NCBI GenBank assembly: GCA_028386065.3
Contig: JAKUCV010003254.1
Coordinates: 1-64,000, forward strand
Direction: 5' to 3'
DNA length: 64,000 nucleotides
From: Turnera subulata
Lineage: Eukaryota; Streptophyta; Magnoliopsida; Malpighiales; Passifloraceae
Under the pieces are notes generated by a model that worked only from the letters and a program-made list of their open reading frames with translations, did not search any database and was not told the DNA's origin. Position numbers and translations under genes: made by a program. Shown here one piece after another: positions 1 to 10,129 of this stretch (positions within the stretch are counted from its first letter, which is position 1; each line of letters starts with the position of its first letter).

Positions 1-2031
1 TTTAACAGGGTTGTGTGATAAAACAGCTCAATCAGATAACCGGGTCTCCGACCCACAATACATCACACCAAACACCCAGAATCACACCACATGTTATAAT
101 CCATAACTAATCCAATCATCCAGCTCATAAGCAAAAAGTACACTTAGGCACACAATACAGATTACAGCATGTTAGCAAACAAGCATGCAACTCAAACAAT
201 CCATTCCAACGAGCTCATGCATACAAACATAAAAAGACATATAAAGTCACCTCAATGACGATTGTCCTGTGGAGCTTTTCCCAAAATAGATCCTCCAGCT
301 CCCGAGGTGTTACTCGTGCCTGAATACCGGCACACACAACAAATTATAAACAATCTTAATATAAACGTGCATGCATGTGACTATAATGCTCAACTGAGTT
401 AAACCCGTCCCTAGTTAGCCATCTATGAAATTCCCGGGTCTAAACCCGACTTAATGTTCTCTCACCAAAACTCCGAGTATCGGGACCTAAGGTTCACCGG
501 GCTTAAGCCCAACTAAGTCCAAGAGTAGTTCCCGAGCCTAAGGCCCACTCATTATGTCGTTTATGAGTTCCCGGCCTAAAGCCCACTTCCTTAAGTCCTT
601 ATTAAGCCAAGCATAGGATTGGGCTTAAAGCCCGTTACTTAAGTCCAAGGTTAATCCGATCCCAAAGATTCCCGGCCTAAGGTTCTACCCGTGTCGGTAA
701 GTTCCCGATTATATTCCACACAAATTCCCGTACTCGATTTACTACTATGTACCTTATCAAAATTACAAAACCCAATCCAAATTAAATAAGTACATGCCAT
801 GAATAACACAATTTATACATCAAGTATAATGCCGAAGTCAAAACCCGAGCCTTCGCCGGAATATTCCCGAGCCTTCGCCGGATTCCGGTAACCTCGCCGG
901 AAAGCACCCAAAACTGCCACAACCAACATCAACAACTCATTCACATCACAGCAAAACAATTACACAACACTATGCCCCACATAATCCTAAGACGAATTAC
1001 AACAGGAAATGCAAAACGGGCCCTTACCCGGAATCACACAAATCTGCAGAAACCGTCCACTGCCCGAACCCAAGCCTTGAACCGCCTCTGCCCGGAGAAG
1101 CCCACACACACCCGAGCACCTCACTGCCGGGACACGCACCCGCAGCCACGCACCACCAGAAACAACACCGGCAGTGAACAACACACACACAATCCACGCG
1201 CACGAAGACAACCACCAATAACAACAACCTGCAAACCCCCGTCAAACCCAACCGGAGCAACAACACACCAACACCATTAAAACTAAGCCAACCCGAACAG
1301 ACACGCCGGCCAAAGCGACCATCGAAGAAGAGAAGAGAAAGAAGATCAACGAAGAAAGAAGAAAAACGAATTAAAAACCGAGAGGGATGAGGAGGCCGGG
1401 GCTTACCTCGTCGGCGACGCAGCCGGTCGCGAGAGAGAGGCCACACGGGATCCTCTCGTTCCGTCTCTGGTCAGCCGGCCTCAGCCCTTGCGATTCAGTC
1501 GACGGCGGCGGCGGCGGCTTACGAAGAAGAAAGAAAGGGTGTTGGTGGCGGAAGGGAATGAGAGAGAGAAGAGGAAGAGAGGAAAAGAGAGAGAGAAAAC
1601 GAGAGGAGAAGGAAGAAGGGAAGAGGGGGGTAGGAGCGGCGGCTAGGTAGGAAAAAGAAGAAGAAGATGAGAAAAGAAAGAAGGAAAAGGGAAGAAGGGT
1701 TTTTAGGGCTTGACCCGCCAGCCCGAACGACGCGTCGTTCAGCTGGGCGCGGTCAACCCGCCCTGTTGACTCGCTTTCTTTTTTTTTTTTCTTTTAAACA
1801 GTCCCAAAACGACGTAGTTTCACTAGTATCCACGTTAAACTCCGCGTTTCACCCCGTTCTCGAATCCGTTTCCCACGGAACCCGAATGAACGACACCAAC
1901 TTAAAATTGACATTTCCAAGGCATAACAATTTATTTCCTCGACTAAAACTCGAAAATACCTCAAGGGTAAAATTAGAATAAAAATTTCGAAAATTCCGAA
2001 AAACCAAACTATGAAAATTCGGGGCGTTACA
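1..2031 (-). mobile_element. Ty3/Gypsy-type LTR, 5' part, running off the left edge
   Basis: Read on the minus strand the element starts at 2031 with TGTAACGCCCCGAATTTTC, the usual start of large plant chromovirus-type LTRs. It then has AT-rich DNA, a GA/CT-rich and GC-rich stretch (about 1380-1690) and an array of small inverted repeats (about 420-700). The same order is seen in the solo LTR at 24631-27873, which also begins TGTAACGCC, so the two look like related families. No gag or pol coding is visible; the short open frames at 972-1981 are compositional. The other end and its target duplication lie outside the window. Insertion truncates the LINE gene to its right. Confidence 0.75.
420..700. 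repeat. Array of short inverted repeats, GGGCT-TA-AGCCC type
   Basis: Several near-palindromes with a GGGCY/RGCCC stem and a 2-4 nt TAA-like loop: CGGGTCTAAACCCG at 435-448, GGGCTTAAGCCC at 499-510, GCCTAAGGC near 535, GGCCTAAAGCC near 573, GGGCTTAAAGCCC at 621-633. They lie in the LTR part away from its promoter, the same relative place as the arrays in the Gypsy LTRs at 16098 and 21433. Confidence 0.6.
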
Positions 2032-3719
2032 GTTTTCTCAAATCCTCTAAAGATAACTCAAATTGTTCATCATCGGACGACGTATCCACATTACTTTGGT
2101 TTATTGCATCTGGGCATAATGGGCTGAAGTTATTGCTCTTCTCACCTTCTTTCTGATACCGGGCTAGCCCATCAAGATATCCAGATGTCATTAATAAACC
2201 TGGCCCAGACTTCTCAGGACTTATTTCTTTTCCCCCTTTGGTAGAACCATGGCTGCCCCAACCAACGCACTGGCTATTAGCCGCCTCCACACTGACAGGA
2301 CTAAAAGGGTCAGATTTTTCACCAGCCTGGAACCCTTTCTTAGTATTTTCACCTACCCCACTATTCTGGAAATCCTCATGCCTCCAAACATTCTTTGACT
2401 GCACCCCTTTTGAGTTTTTTGAGTTTGACGGCTCCCCCTCCAAGATTGTTTTGCCCTTCCTAAGTCTCCTGTTGGCCTCCATGACGGCAAAAGGGTCCGT
2501 CGAACCTTGGGTTTCTTCCACGGATGAGCTGTGGATTTTGTGGTCGGAGTTTTCTCCGCGCTGGTGGTCCGATGAAAGCATGGCATCCTGGTACAGAAGA
2601 TCTTCCATAATCTCACTAGTAAAACTTGCCGGCTGCGCCTCTGCTACTACAATATCATAATTGGATGAACCAATCATGACATTAAAAGTTTTACTGATCG
2701 GGGATTTGTACGTGGTTAGAATCTTTATCCTTGCCACCTCCCAGTTATTACTGGATTCCACACTGTTTTGAAGCTTAATGAAACTCCCAAAACGAATAGC
2801 TATCTGCTTGAAAAACTCCTCACTCCATGCCTGAATAGGCACTCCATACACATTTAGGCAGCATTCACGGTGAGAAGCCCCATCTCCAACCTCCCATTCT
2901 TTTAACATGTCAAAGAAGTCATTGCACCATGCATTTCTGTGCTTTAGGCATGAAGTCATTGCGTCTCTAGATGCGAAGGCAATGAGGACATAGCACCCAC
3001 CCGGGGTCTTTACCTCAACCTTGGAATTGACGATTCCTTTAAAACCTTCTCGGACATCCTCTGCATTGACATCCTCCTTCATCATGCCAAAAGCGCATGA
3101 TCTTAGTATATTAATGCTCCTCTCTATAGGGTTGAAAGTAAAGGATGTGTTCTCAGTTCCTGAGTTCTTCTTGAGCTCTGTCAGTTTGTCGTCACCTGTT
3201 CGAACCACCTGAACAAAGGAGCGATCTTCCTTGACCATCGCACCCGAGCCATCAGCCCTCATCGTCTTGTTACCCCTTCTACTTTCGTCTTATCCTTTTC
3301 CTTGCCAGCTGAGCGACAAGCATCCCATTAATATGCTTGGATTCATTAACCTTCCTAATCATCCCAGCCACCGAACCATCAACAAAGAATCTCACGAAGC
3401 CATAACGAATGCCCCATCGGTTCAATCTCCCTGGGATGTAAGCATCCAGCACCCTGCCCACCTTGGATAAATCTTTAAAAAGATCGGCCGCCTTCCATCC
3501 CTTCGGTATGTTCTCTATGAAGACACTCACAGCCCTCCCATCCTCCAAAGCTCTCTGCACTTCCTGTCTTGGCCATCTTGAGAAAAAGGACGGTATTGGT
3601 TTTTGACGTGCTTCGCCAGAGGACCCCTCACCCGTGCGGCTACAGCCACTGCTTTCCGGAAAATCTCTGTTCTCTCTGAGTTTTGGATCCCGCGCGTGGG
3701 GCGCGTTGAGTGCACTCAT
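2027..3719 (-). pseudogene. LINE ORF1 remnant (RRM followed by DUF4283-like domain)
   Basis: Two minus-strand frames follow each other. The first (3719-3279, 146 codons) holds an RNA recognition motif: RNP2-like VSVFIENIP and RNP1-like RYGFVRF. The second (3262-2027) continues with a region like the DUF4283 domain of plant retroelement proteins, including a WSEEFFKQIAIRFG-like stretch, then a Ser/acid-rich tail. A frameshift near 3270-3290 separates the frames. The reading frame ends because the Gypsy LTR inserted at 2031: its terminal TGTAAC supplies the stop codon. RRM-type ORF1 is known from one branch of plant LINEs, so I read this as ORF1 without the ORF2 endonuclease/reverse transcriptase. 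A captured host RNA-binding gene is the alternative. Non-functional as it stands. Confidence 0.6.
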
Positions 3720-3929
3720 TTTTATCGTTGTTCCTTGCTTGTGCTGTGATCACTGTCCCCACTGGTAGGACATTTACATGTACCAACTAAGACTCCAATG
3801 TTTTTTTTTTTTTATTCTCAATCCACGTACCAAATACTTTCTTCCATCGAAAAGTAATTCAACAATTATTAATATCATATGTAAAATTAAGATCATCTGG
3901 AGGGTTTGGATGTTAAGGTTATATAGTAG

Positions 3930-4690
3930 ATACCAGATAGATCGATTTTCCACTTCCAAAGATGAAGTCCACCGTGCCTTCAATGTAACAATCCTTGAAA
4001 AAATGGCGGCCCCTGTCATCACACAATGTGTCTTGAAATCCAAGGAACTTGCAGTTATAGAACGAGGCTTTGTCCCCCCAAACCCTCGCGGCAACCGCTT
4101 GCGCTCCTGGCCTTTTCCCATCAGGTTGTGGTGAAGAATTCAAATCCAATGCAAAATTTTCAAGAGAACTAGGTTAAGACATGATCATTGTCCGACATAT
4201 CGAATAAATGTCATTTCATATTTATTGGACACATATATACCTCAAAAATGATAATAGTTGCCACAAAGAAATCAGATTCTACGGTCACAGATGGCACTGA
4301 AAACAGTTCCAAACTTTTGGGCATCACCATTATATGACAAGGTAGGCATCTTATCCGGTGCACCGTAGAATGTAACAAAGGGCTTGCTTGCATCAATTGT
4401 GAGTTTCTCCACATATTTTCCAGGGCCGATATCCACAATTATGCGTTGGCTGTTCCCTGTTGGAATATTTGCAATGGCTTCCGTCAAGGTTTTGAAATTC
4501 CCACTTCCATCTTGTCTTACGTTTATGGTTATAGGCCTTTCGTTTGCAGCCCAAGGGATGAGTTTAGAGCGGCCTTACGGTCTGCAAGAGGCTTGACGTT
4601 GGTATTGGTGTTGTGTCTATGGGATCGGCTGTGATGGAAACAAGAATGGTAGCCATGATAACACAGTGAAAAGCGATTGTATTACACATC
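3930..4690 (-). pseudogene. Pectin methylesterase (pectinesterase), truncated and frameshifted
   Basis: Pectinesterases de-esterify homogalacturonan in the cell wall. Exon 1 (about 4690-4243) begins with a plausible signal peptide (MCNTIAFHCVIMATILVSIT), continues with the typical QDGSGNFKTLTEAIANIP stretch and ends before a GT donor near 4241. Exon 2 (about 4150-3930) has [19 protein letters not shown] and [19 protein letters not shown], then GTVDFIFG, the regions with the family's catalytic Gln and Asp residues. At least two frameshifts occur in the first third (4560-4620) and one near 4290. The rest of the catalytic domain is missing: beyond FGSGKSIYL the sequence runs into non-coding DNA and then the LINE remnant. 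Length is well short of the usual 350-plus residues of mature enzymes. Clearly a pseudogene. Confidence 0.85.
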
Positions 4691-4699
4691 TTGATGTTT

Positions 4700-5636
4700 T
4701 TGTATGACTGACTAGCTAAAGCTTTTGTTTCTTGTGTTTTGGTTCTTGGTGTTGGCTGTGAAATTTATAAGTCAACTACGTATGGTTTCTAATGCACCTC
4801 CATTATGTCCTTTCATTATGTGGTTTTTTATTTGTGGTTTGTCCTTTTTTATTTGTGATTATGGGACAATCCTTGCTTTTTCTATTCTATTTGTGGTTTG
4901 ATGGACAACCCTTGTTTGCATGGGTACTGATTAACAACAGCAATGGGATCAGAATGATGATGTGGCAAGTGTGAGGTTTTACTGTTTTGTTTTGGTACTA
5001 AGAGATTAGCTAATAATTAGGTGGAGCCAAACCAAGCCAATTAATGACTGCATATCTTTAGTCGAAGAAGACCCAAATGACTACAAACAAAATGGAGGTT
5101 GTTATTACAAAAACTAGAAACAAAAAGTTGTGTTCTCCTAAAACTGGAGAAGAGGACTTATTAGCACACTAAAATACTTCCCCTTACGTATTTCAGATTG
5201 CACATCAAAATGTTCTGAGACCAATACATGTATGACAGATACTTTTGTCAAGGTGTTTTTTTTATTATTAAATTATTATTAAGAAATTTTTATATCAAAA
5301 CAAAGCAAAACAAAATCTTCAATCTGGTGGGCATACAGTCTGTTTGTGGCATAAGTATTCTTTACAACAATAATGCTAGTGGGAAAAAGAAAATATGCTT
5401 AGCATGTTAAGCATATTAGAACAAATATAAAAAATCTATAAAGTCTTGGCAAAATTTGTAAATTCAATAAATGAATGCTTTACATTGTATAACATGAGTA
5501 CTCCTCCGACCCCCAAAAAAAAAATCTCAGTAATTGAGTACTCTTGCAAGAATACAAGGGTATGGATTCATTTTAATCCATTCCCCCCCAACGAAATCCT
5601 ATATAGTATACTATTGTCAAGAATGTGCAGCAAGAC
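4700..5636. other. Intergenic DNA
   Basis: AT-rich sequence between the pectinesterase remnant and the stop codon of the DREB2-like gene. It should contain the pectinesterase promoter side and the 3' untranslated region of the DREB2-like gene. I see no supported gene, RNA or repeat. Confidence 0.6.
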
Positions 5637-6746
5637 TTAGCAGCAGCTTCCCAGTAGCTCCTCGATACCAAATAACTCATTTTCGCTGAAAATTTTGGAC
5701 AAGTCCTGCTCCTGCCACCCGAATCCAGGGCACCAGTCACCCATGATTTCATTAGGATCCATAGAAGCCTGGACATCATCAAGACTTAGCCCCTCTTCCT
5801 CTCCTGGCCTTGTGCTACTTATATTGGCCCATTCACATTCCTGGGCGGCATCCTCCTCATCTGCATCCAATGCATCTTGCCCCAATAAACTAGTAAAATA
5901 GCCCTCACCAACTGCAAGACAATCCACATCCACACCTTCCCAAATCTGCTGCTGTTCCACCTGCTCCACCTCCTCCACAACATAGTCTGATGATGCTGGA
6001 GCTGGAGCAGTAGTAACAGCAGCGCACACATCCAGATCAGAGGTTTCTTTAGAGATGCTTGTAGAACCTGACACATCATCACTGGGTGGAATGTCCAAGC
6101 AATCTCTAGCAGTTGCCTTACCACCATCAAAGCACAACTCCACATCATCATCTTCCAGCCCTAACCCATCTTCCCCAACTGCTATGTCTGTCTCATTATC
6201 AACAAGTTCTTGCTCCAGCAACATAATGAACTGCTGCTCCTCATCATCAATATCTTGGTGGGCAGAAGAAGAATTAGGAAGCCCAGAGCCAGAGCAGGGC
6301 AATGAGCCCCCAGCCGCAGAGACAGAGCTGGGTTCATCATTCGAATTTGAGGACCCATCATGATCATGAATATTGAGGCAGGCATAAGGGCCATACATGG
6401 CACGGGCAGCTTCGTCATAGGCAAGGGCGGCTTCATAAGCAGTTGGGTAGGTACCAAGCCACAGCCTAGGGCCGCCGTTAGGGGATCTAATCTCGGCAAC
6501 CCACTTGCCCCAAGTCCTCTGCCTAACCCCTCTGTAGTTGCACTGGGTATTCTCAGGCCCGCCTTTACCCCTCATGCAACCTTTTCTTGAACCTTTTGCT
6601 GGAGCTTTCCGTGCGGGCAGGATGCTATCATCACCGCTAACCCCAGCCCCAGTATCATTTTGCTTCCACCTCTTCAGGGTCTCGGCCACAGAAGCGGTGC
6701 CCGTCCTCCTCTTTCTCTTCTTGTTGGTAGAGTCGAAAGAAGCCAT
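5637..6746 (-). CDS. DREB2-type AP2/ERF transcription factor
   Basis: A 369-codon intact frame starting with [14 protein letters not shown]. This start is preferred over an in-frame ATG 132 nt upstream because the upstream part encodes only low-complexity sequence from a repeated 5' UTR. Residues about 60-80 hold the DREB2 hallmark [15 protein letters not shown] just before one AP2/ERF domain (about residues 82-135: [17 protein letters not shown]... [32 protein letters not shown]). Val14 of the domain fits DREB proteins, which bind DRE/CRT (A/GCCGAC) elements in drought and heat responses. Position 19, normally Glu in DREBs, is Ser here. The basic KKRKRR stretch is a likely nuclear localisation signal; the long acidic C-terminus ending [12 protein letters not shown] resembles an activation domain. 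A Copia element has inserted about 150 bp upstream, between the apparent TATA box and the 5' UTR. Fragments of a paralogue lie near 34 kb. Confidence 0.9.
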   Translation of the reverse strand: MASFDSTNKKRKRRTGTASVAETLKRWKQNDTGAGVSGDDSILPARKAPAKGSRKGCMRGKGGPENTQCNYRGVRQRTWGKWVAEIRSPNGGPRLWLGTYPTAYEAALAYDEAARAMYGPYACLNIHDHDGSSNSNDEPSSVSAAGGSLPCSGSGLPNSSSAHQDIDDEEQQFIMLLEQELVDNETDIAVGEDGLGLEDDDVELCFDGGKATARDCLDIPPSDDVSGSTSISKETSDLDVCAAVTTAPAPASSDYVVEEVEQVEQQQIWEGVDVDCLAVGEGYFTSLLGQDALDADEEDAAQECEWANISSTRPGEEEGLSLDDVQASMDPNEIMGDWCPGFGWQEQDLSKIFSENELFGIEELLGSCC

Positions 6747-6892
6747 TTTCTTGTTTTTGGAAGAGAGGAAGAAAGCAAGATTATTTTTCGTTGAAGAGAG
6801 GAAAAAGGGAGTTTTTTTTTTTTTTTTTGAAGAGAGGAAGAAAGCAAGAAAGCAAGATTTGAATTTTGGTTGAAGCATAAGACGATGGTGCT

Positions 6893-6897
6893 GTTAG
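6893..6897. repeat. Target site duplication GTTAG (left) of the Copia element
   Basis: GTTAG directly precedes the 5' LTR and recurs at 13043-13047 directly after the 3' LTR, as expected for 5-bp duplications made by a retroviral-type integrase. Confidence 0.9.
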
Positions 6898-7086
6898 TGT
6901 TGTAAAATAAACGTCATGTGAATGTCATTTAACTGTAACCTATCTAACTCATCTGTATTTTCCTATATAATGTGGCTTCTAAACACAGAAAGTGAAATGA
7001 ATGAAAAACTGAGCAGAGGGATGCTCTCTTCATCTCTACTCCTCTTCCTTCTCTTTTCTTTCATTAAACACACATAATTTCCAACA
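6898..7086 (+). repeat. 5' LTR of the Copia element
   Basis: 189 bp, TG...CA ends. Contains a TATA-like TATATAAT around 6964-6971 that would drive plus-strand transcription away from the DREB2-like gene. It is followed directly by CGTTATCAGCACGA, the likely primer-binding site region; the tRNA is not assigned. Confidence 0.9.
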
Positions 7087-7109
7087 CGTTATCAGCACGA
7101 TCGTCTTCT

Positions 7110-7750
7110 ACACCGAGCAAGACGATTTCCAGTGCAAAAATAGGCTGAAAAAAGAATGAAGAAAACCGAAACAGAAAAAAGAAAGGAAGAAGACGATGAA
7201 CAGTGCACCACCCTCGGCACTGTTCATCCGTAAGCATTTCCGGCCACCACTCGCCACGCCGCCGCCACCAGTCTGCTCGTCGTCCCGTGGCCGACTAACC
7301 GACACCAACCCCAGCGTCCCCTGCCGCCTGAAGCGCCGCCGAGAGGCCTTTACCCGATGAGAAACCCGTGGATTCTCTTCCCCGCGCCGCCGTCAACGAT
7401 ACTAGCAGCGTCGCACCCTCCTTTCGCCGCCACACGTGTCGCCTCGTCGCTGCCGTGCTCGTGGCATCCCTCCCGTGCTGCTGCATCGCTGCCGCCGTCG
7501 TCGATGAGACCAGACCCGTGTTTTGGTCGGGTCGCGACCCGTTTCCACGGGCGGGTCGACCCGGGTTGAAGACGACCCCGGCCCGTTTCTGCAACCGGGT
7601 CGGGTCTGGGTCGAGTATAACCCGCGCCTGGTGGGCTGAAGCATTCTGGGCCGGGCTGGACAGGCCTGGGCTGGTGCTGTTCACAGCCCAGTCTGTAAAA
7701 AAAAAAAAAGGAAAACTGGGCCGGTACTGTTCACAGCCCAGCCCGTAAAA
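7110..7750 (+). other. GC-rich Copia leader with similarity to the Gypsy LTRs
   Basis: The segment near 7560-7750 contains CTGGGCCGG-ACT-TTCAC-GCCCAG and GGGTCGGGTCTGG-type strings. They also occur, in the same order, in the minus-strand reading of the Gypsy LTRs at 17320-17500 and 23030-23200. The open frames here are compositional. This is a shared module between Copia and Gypsy leaders; by-eye similarity only. Confidence 0.5.
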
Positions 7751-7878
7751 AAAAATTAAAAGGAAGAAAAAAAGGGAGAAAAGAAAAAAAATAAAAAAAA
7801 AAAGAGGAAAAGAAAGGGGAGAAAGGAAAAGAAAAGGAGAGAAAGAAAAAGAAAAGAAGAAAAAAAAGAATTTATATT

Positions 7879-8021
7879 GCCGAAATTTAGCATCTCGGGA
7901 TTTTTTTCGGCAAGCCCAGAAGTGTTTGGCCGGAATCCGATACCTTGGGTTTTTTCCGGCAAGCCCGGAAGTGTTTGGCCGAAATTCAGTGTCTCGGGAT
8001 TTTTCCCGGCAAGCCCGGAAG
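7879..8021 (+). repeat. Tandem repeat, 49-50 bp unit, about 2.5 copies
   Basis: CGGCAAGCCC(A/G)GAAG recurs at 7908, 7957 and 8007, each separated by a similar spacer with TTTGGCCG and a T-run. Part of the Copia leader. Confidence 0.75.
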
Positions 8022-8060
8022 GCTATTGTATTTATTTTATTATTTTTCATTTATATTAAG

Positions 8061-8308
8061 TTTGGGCTCATATTAGGCCCATTATATTTTAATATTCTGT
8101 TCTTTACATTTCAATTGGGCTCATATAAGGCCCATTGTATTTAATTTCTCGTTTTAATTTCTTTACGATTTTATTGGGCTCGTATAAGGCTCATCGCATT
8201 TATTTTGCGATAATTTAATTTTTAATTGGGCTAATTTATGTATGGCCCATTGCTTTTAATTTTTCGGTTATTTATTTCTTCATTGGGCTAATTAACGAAA
8301 GGCCCATG
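8061..8308 (+). repeat. Five tandem GGGCT...GGCCCA units in the Copia leader
   Basis: Units start near 8061, 8113, 8171, 8224 and 8281, spaced about 52-58 bp. Each has TTGGGCT, a 7-12 nt spacer and GGCCCAT (third unit GGCTCAT), then an AT-rich tail. Each can fold as a short hairpin. Each also carries TGGGCY/RGCCCA words, which match plant site II (TCP-binding) elements. Confidence 0.7.
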
Positions 8309-8369
8309 TTTATTTCTTTCATTTAAGTTATTAATTTTATTTAAATTATGTTATTCGAAACCCTTATAA

Positions 8370-8950
8370 TTTCCAGAAGAAATTTATTATGGGTATTAAA
8401 TACGGACAAGAATTTACATATAGTCTGGAAGACTAAATATAAGAGTCCAGCAGACTCAATAAAAGAAAATACAACGAAGACTGGAAGTCTTATCGTTCAA
8501 AAGATCCTGAAGATCCTTCAAAGGAAAATCAAAAATAAAAACTATTACACCAAGAAGATGGAAATTATATGACCACCAGAAGGTGGATATTATACTTGCT
8601 TAACCTGAAGGAGCAATTCATTTTATATTCAATTTATTTTATGTTATGTTCTGTTTAAATTATTACGCATTGCAATTTATTTTATTTACTTTTCAGTACT
8701 TTATAATTGTTTCTAAGAATAATGCCTCAAGCATTGGTCTCGAAGACAATGCAAAATTGACATCCACAGAGGGGAGAATTATATGTGTGGATGTCAATAT
8801 AACATATTATGACATCTCGAAATGAGAAAAAGATTAACACGCTCCAGAAGAGCATAAATCCGAATATGTTCCTGAAGAGCGGATGTTTTAATATGATCTA
8901 GAAGATCGTATATTTACGCTCTGGAAGAGCATATACTCTTGAAGAGTACA
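8370..8950 (+). repeat. Mini-hairpin array with constant loop and variable stem
   Basis: About a dozen 14-16 nt perfect or near-perfect inverted repeats whose loop is CTGAA, CAGAA, TGGAA, TAGAA or TTGAA while the stem changes. Examples: TAGTC-TGGAA-GACTA, AAGAC-TGGAA-GTCTT, GATC-CTGAA-GATC, GCTC-CAGAA-GAGC, GATC-TAGAA-GATC, GCTC-TGGAA-GAGC, TACTC-TTGAA-GAGTA. The same array occurs in the second Copia copy from 24248. No coding frame explains it. Confidence 0.75.
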
Positions 8951-9172
8951 GATACCCCCAGTAATAAAATGAATTATTATGGATCCCAATGAATTGACTC
9001 TGATCTATTCCCTGAAGCGAATAAGACAGTATAATTATTTGTGCCTGTGGGCGTAAATGAGATAATAAACGGAAAAGGCTCAAAGTAAACATGCATATTA
9101 TTGCAAAAACGGATCCATAATCGGAGAACATTCAAAGAAGAATGGTTCTCATATATATGTTTAAACAGTAAT

Positions 9173-9856
9173 CTATCTGTTGGGCTCAACATTAACCCTG
9201 AAACTTTGAGCCTCACCATTAATGTTGACCCTAATGCTGTCGTTCCAGGAGAACCACATACTACCCATGTTGTTTTCTCCAGGTATCTCAAACCGATTTG
9301 TTGCAGGAAAACGGAGTGGGATTACACCATGATTTTCTCTTGCTTGCCACAAAGTCTCAGTAATCAGTACCATGTTGGGCTTGTACTGATTCTTCAGATC
9401 CCTTAAGCTACGCACAAAATCTTAGGACTTTCTTGCTACACCCCTGCAATTCCATAGTAGAAGTCGTACCTTAGGCCATGTAGGTGATAACCCAGAAACC
9501 CTCGGGATACTCCAAGCTATCATAGAAACCTGATAATAGCTGCTCTGATTCAGAATTTGACAAGTAGGCTCTAGCTGGAATTCCTGCATTCTATCAAATA
9601 TGAAAAACATAACAGAATTAGCCGAGCCATAAAAGGAATCCCTTAGATTGCTTTGGTCCTCTAGAAAGAAAATCTCTTCCATAGGAGTCACAAAGAACCT
9701 AGATGAGTAAAGCTCGTCACCAAAAACTAAACGAGGAATTCTTGCGAGTTCACTCGGCAGTTCCTCCTGCTGCTCATTCACCATGCTATAGGCTATTCTA
9801 TTCCTCCTTCCTAGATTGGCACCCTCAACAAAGAAAACGGTAAAGGGGGAAGGAAT
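9173..9856 (-). pseudogene. ORF227 family, Copia copy 1 (antisense inside the element)
   Basis: Exactly 684 nt aligns from end to end with the intact 227-codon gene at 19854-20537, without net indels. The ATG is ATT (9856-9854) and one in-frame stop lies at 9424-9422, just after the WNCRGVARKS stretch. Otherwise the frame is open, with conserved LVFGDELYSSRFFVTPMEE, NQYKPNMVLITET and MWFSWNDSI. The protein differs from the Gypsy copy at roughly one residue in three. The gene runs opposite to the Copia RT. A TATA-like box lies 60-70 nt upstream (9917-9925). Function unknown; see the intact copy. Confidence 0.85.
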
Positions 9857-9901
9857 GTTTTATCTTGTTAATTTTTTTCTGTATGTTTCCATCAAATATT
9901 T

Positions 9902-9915
9902 CCCCCCCCCCCCCC
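9902..9915. repeat. Homopolymer C14 tract
   Basis: Fourteen C on the plus strand, between the antisense TATA-like box and the ORF227 copy, hence a G-run in the antisense leader. The second Copia copy lacks the expanded run here. Confidence 0.8.
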
Positions 9916-9916
9916 T

Positions 9917-9925
9917 CTTCTTATA
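9917..9925 (-). promoter_or_regulatory. TATA-like box of the antisense ORF227 copy
   Basis: Minus-strand TATAAGAAG followed by a purine stretch. The second Copia copy has the same TATAAGAAGAGGAGG string at 28533 and downstream, and the Gypsy copies have TATAAAAGAAGGAGCGG in the corresponding place. Conservation across elements suggests a promoter moved with the gene. Confidence 0.55.
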
Positions 9926-10129
9926 GCCTGAGCTTAGACAGCTTGATGACAATTTTTCAAATGTGGACCCTTTACTGTCTCCGAAAAAATCCAGAAGATT
10001 TTTCGGTGACTAGATATATGTATTTGTTTTTGGAAAAGTTTGTTGCCATATTTAAATTATTGCTTAATAATTCTGATCTTTTCCGACATGAGTGGCAGAA
10101 ATAAGCCTAATATTGACACATATATTGCA

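Noticed and set aside
972..1981. Several overlapping open frames of 87-140 codons on both strands
   Set aside because: Low-complexity Arg/Glu/Lys/Ser composition inside an LTR; no motifs; explained by GA/CT-rich and C-rich DNA.
7295..8050. 251-codon minus-strand frame
   Set aside because: Mostly Phe/Ser/Leu runs from A-rich tracts and translated tandem repeats in the Copia leader; no domain.
8061..8950. CRISPR-like array
   Set aside because: Plant nuclear DNA; repeats are irregular, diverged and palindromic in a retrotransposon leader, with no unique uniform spacers.
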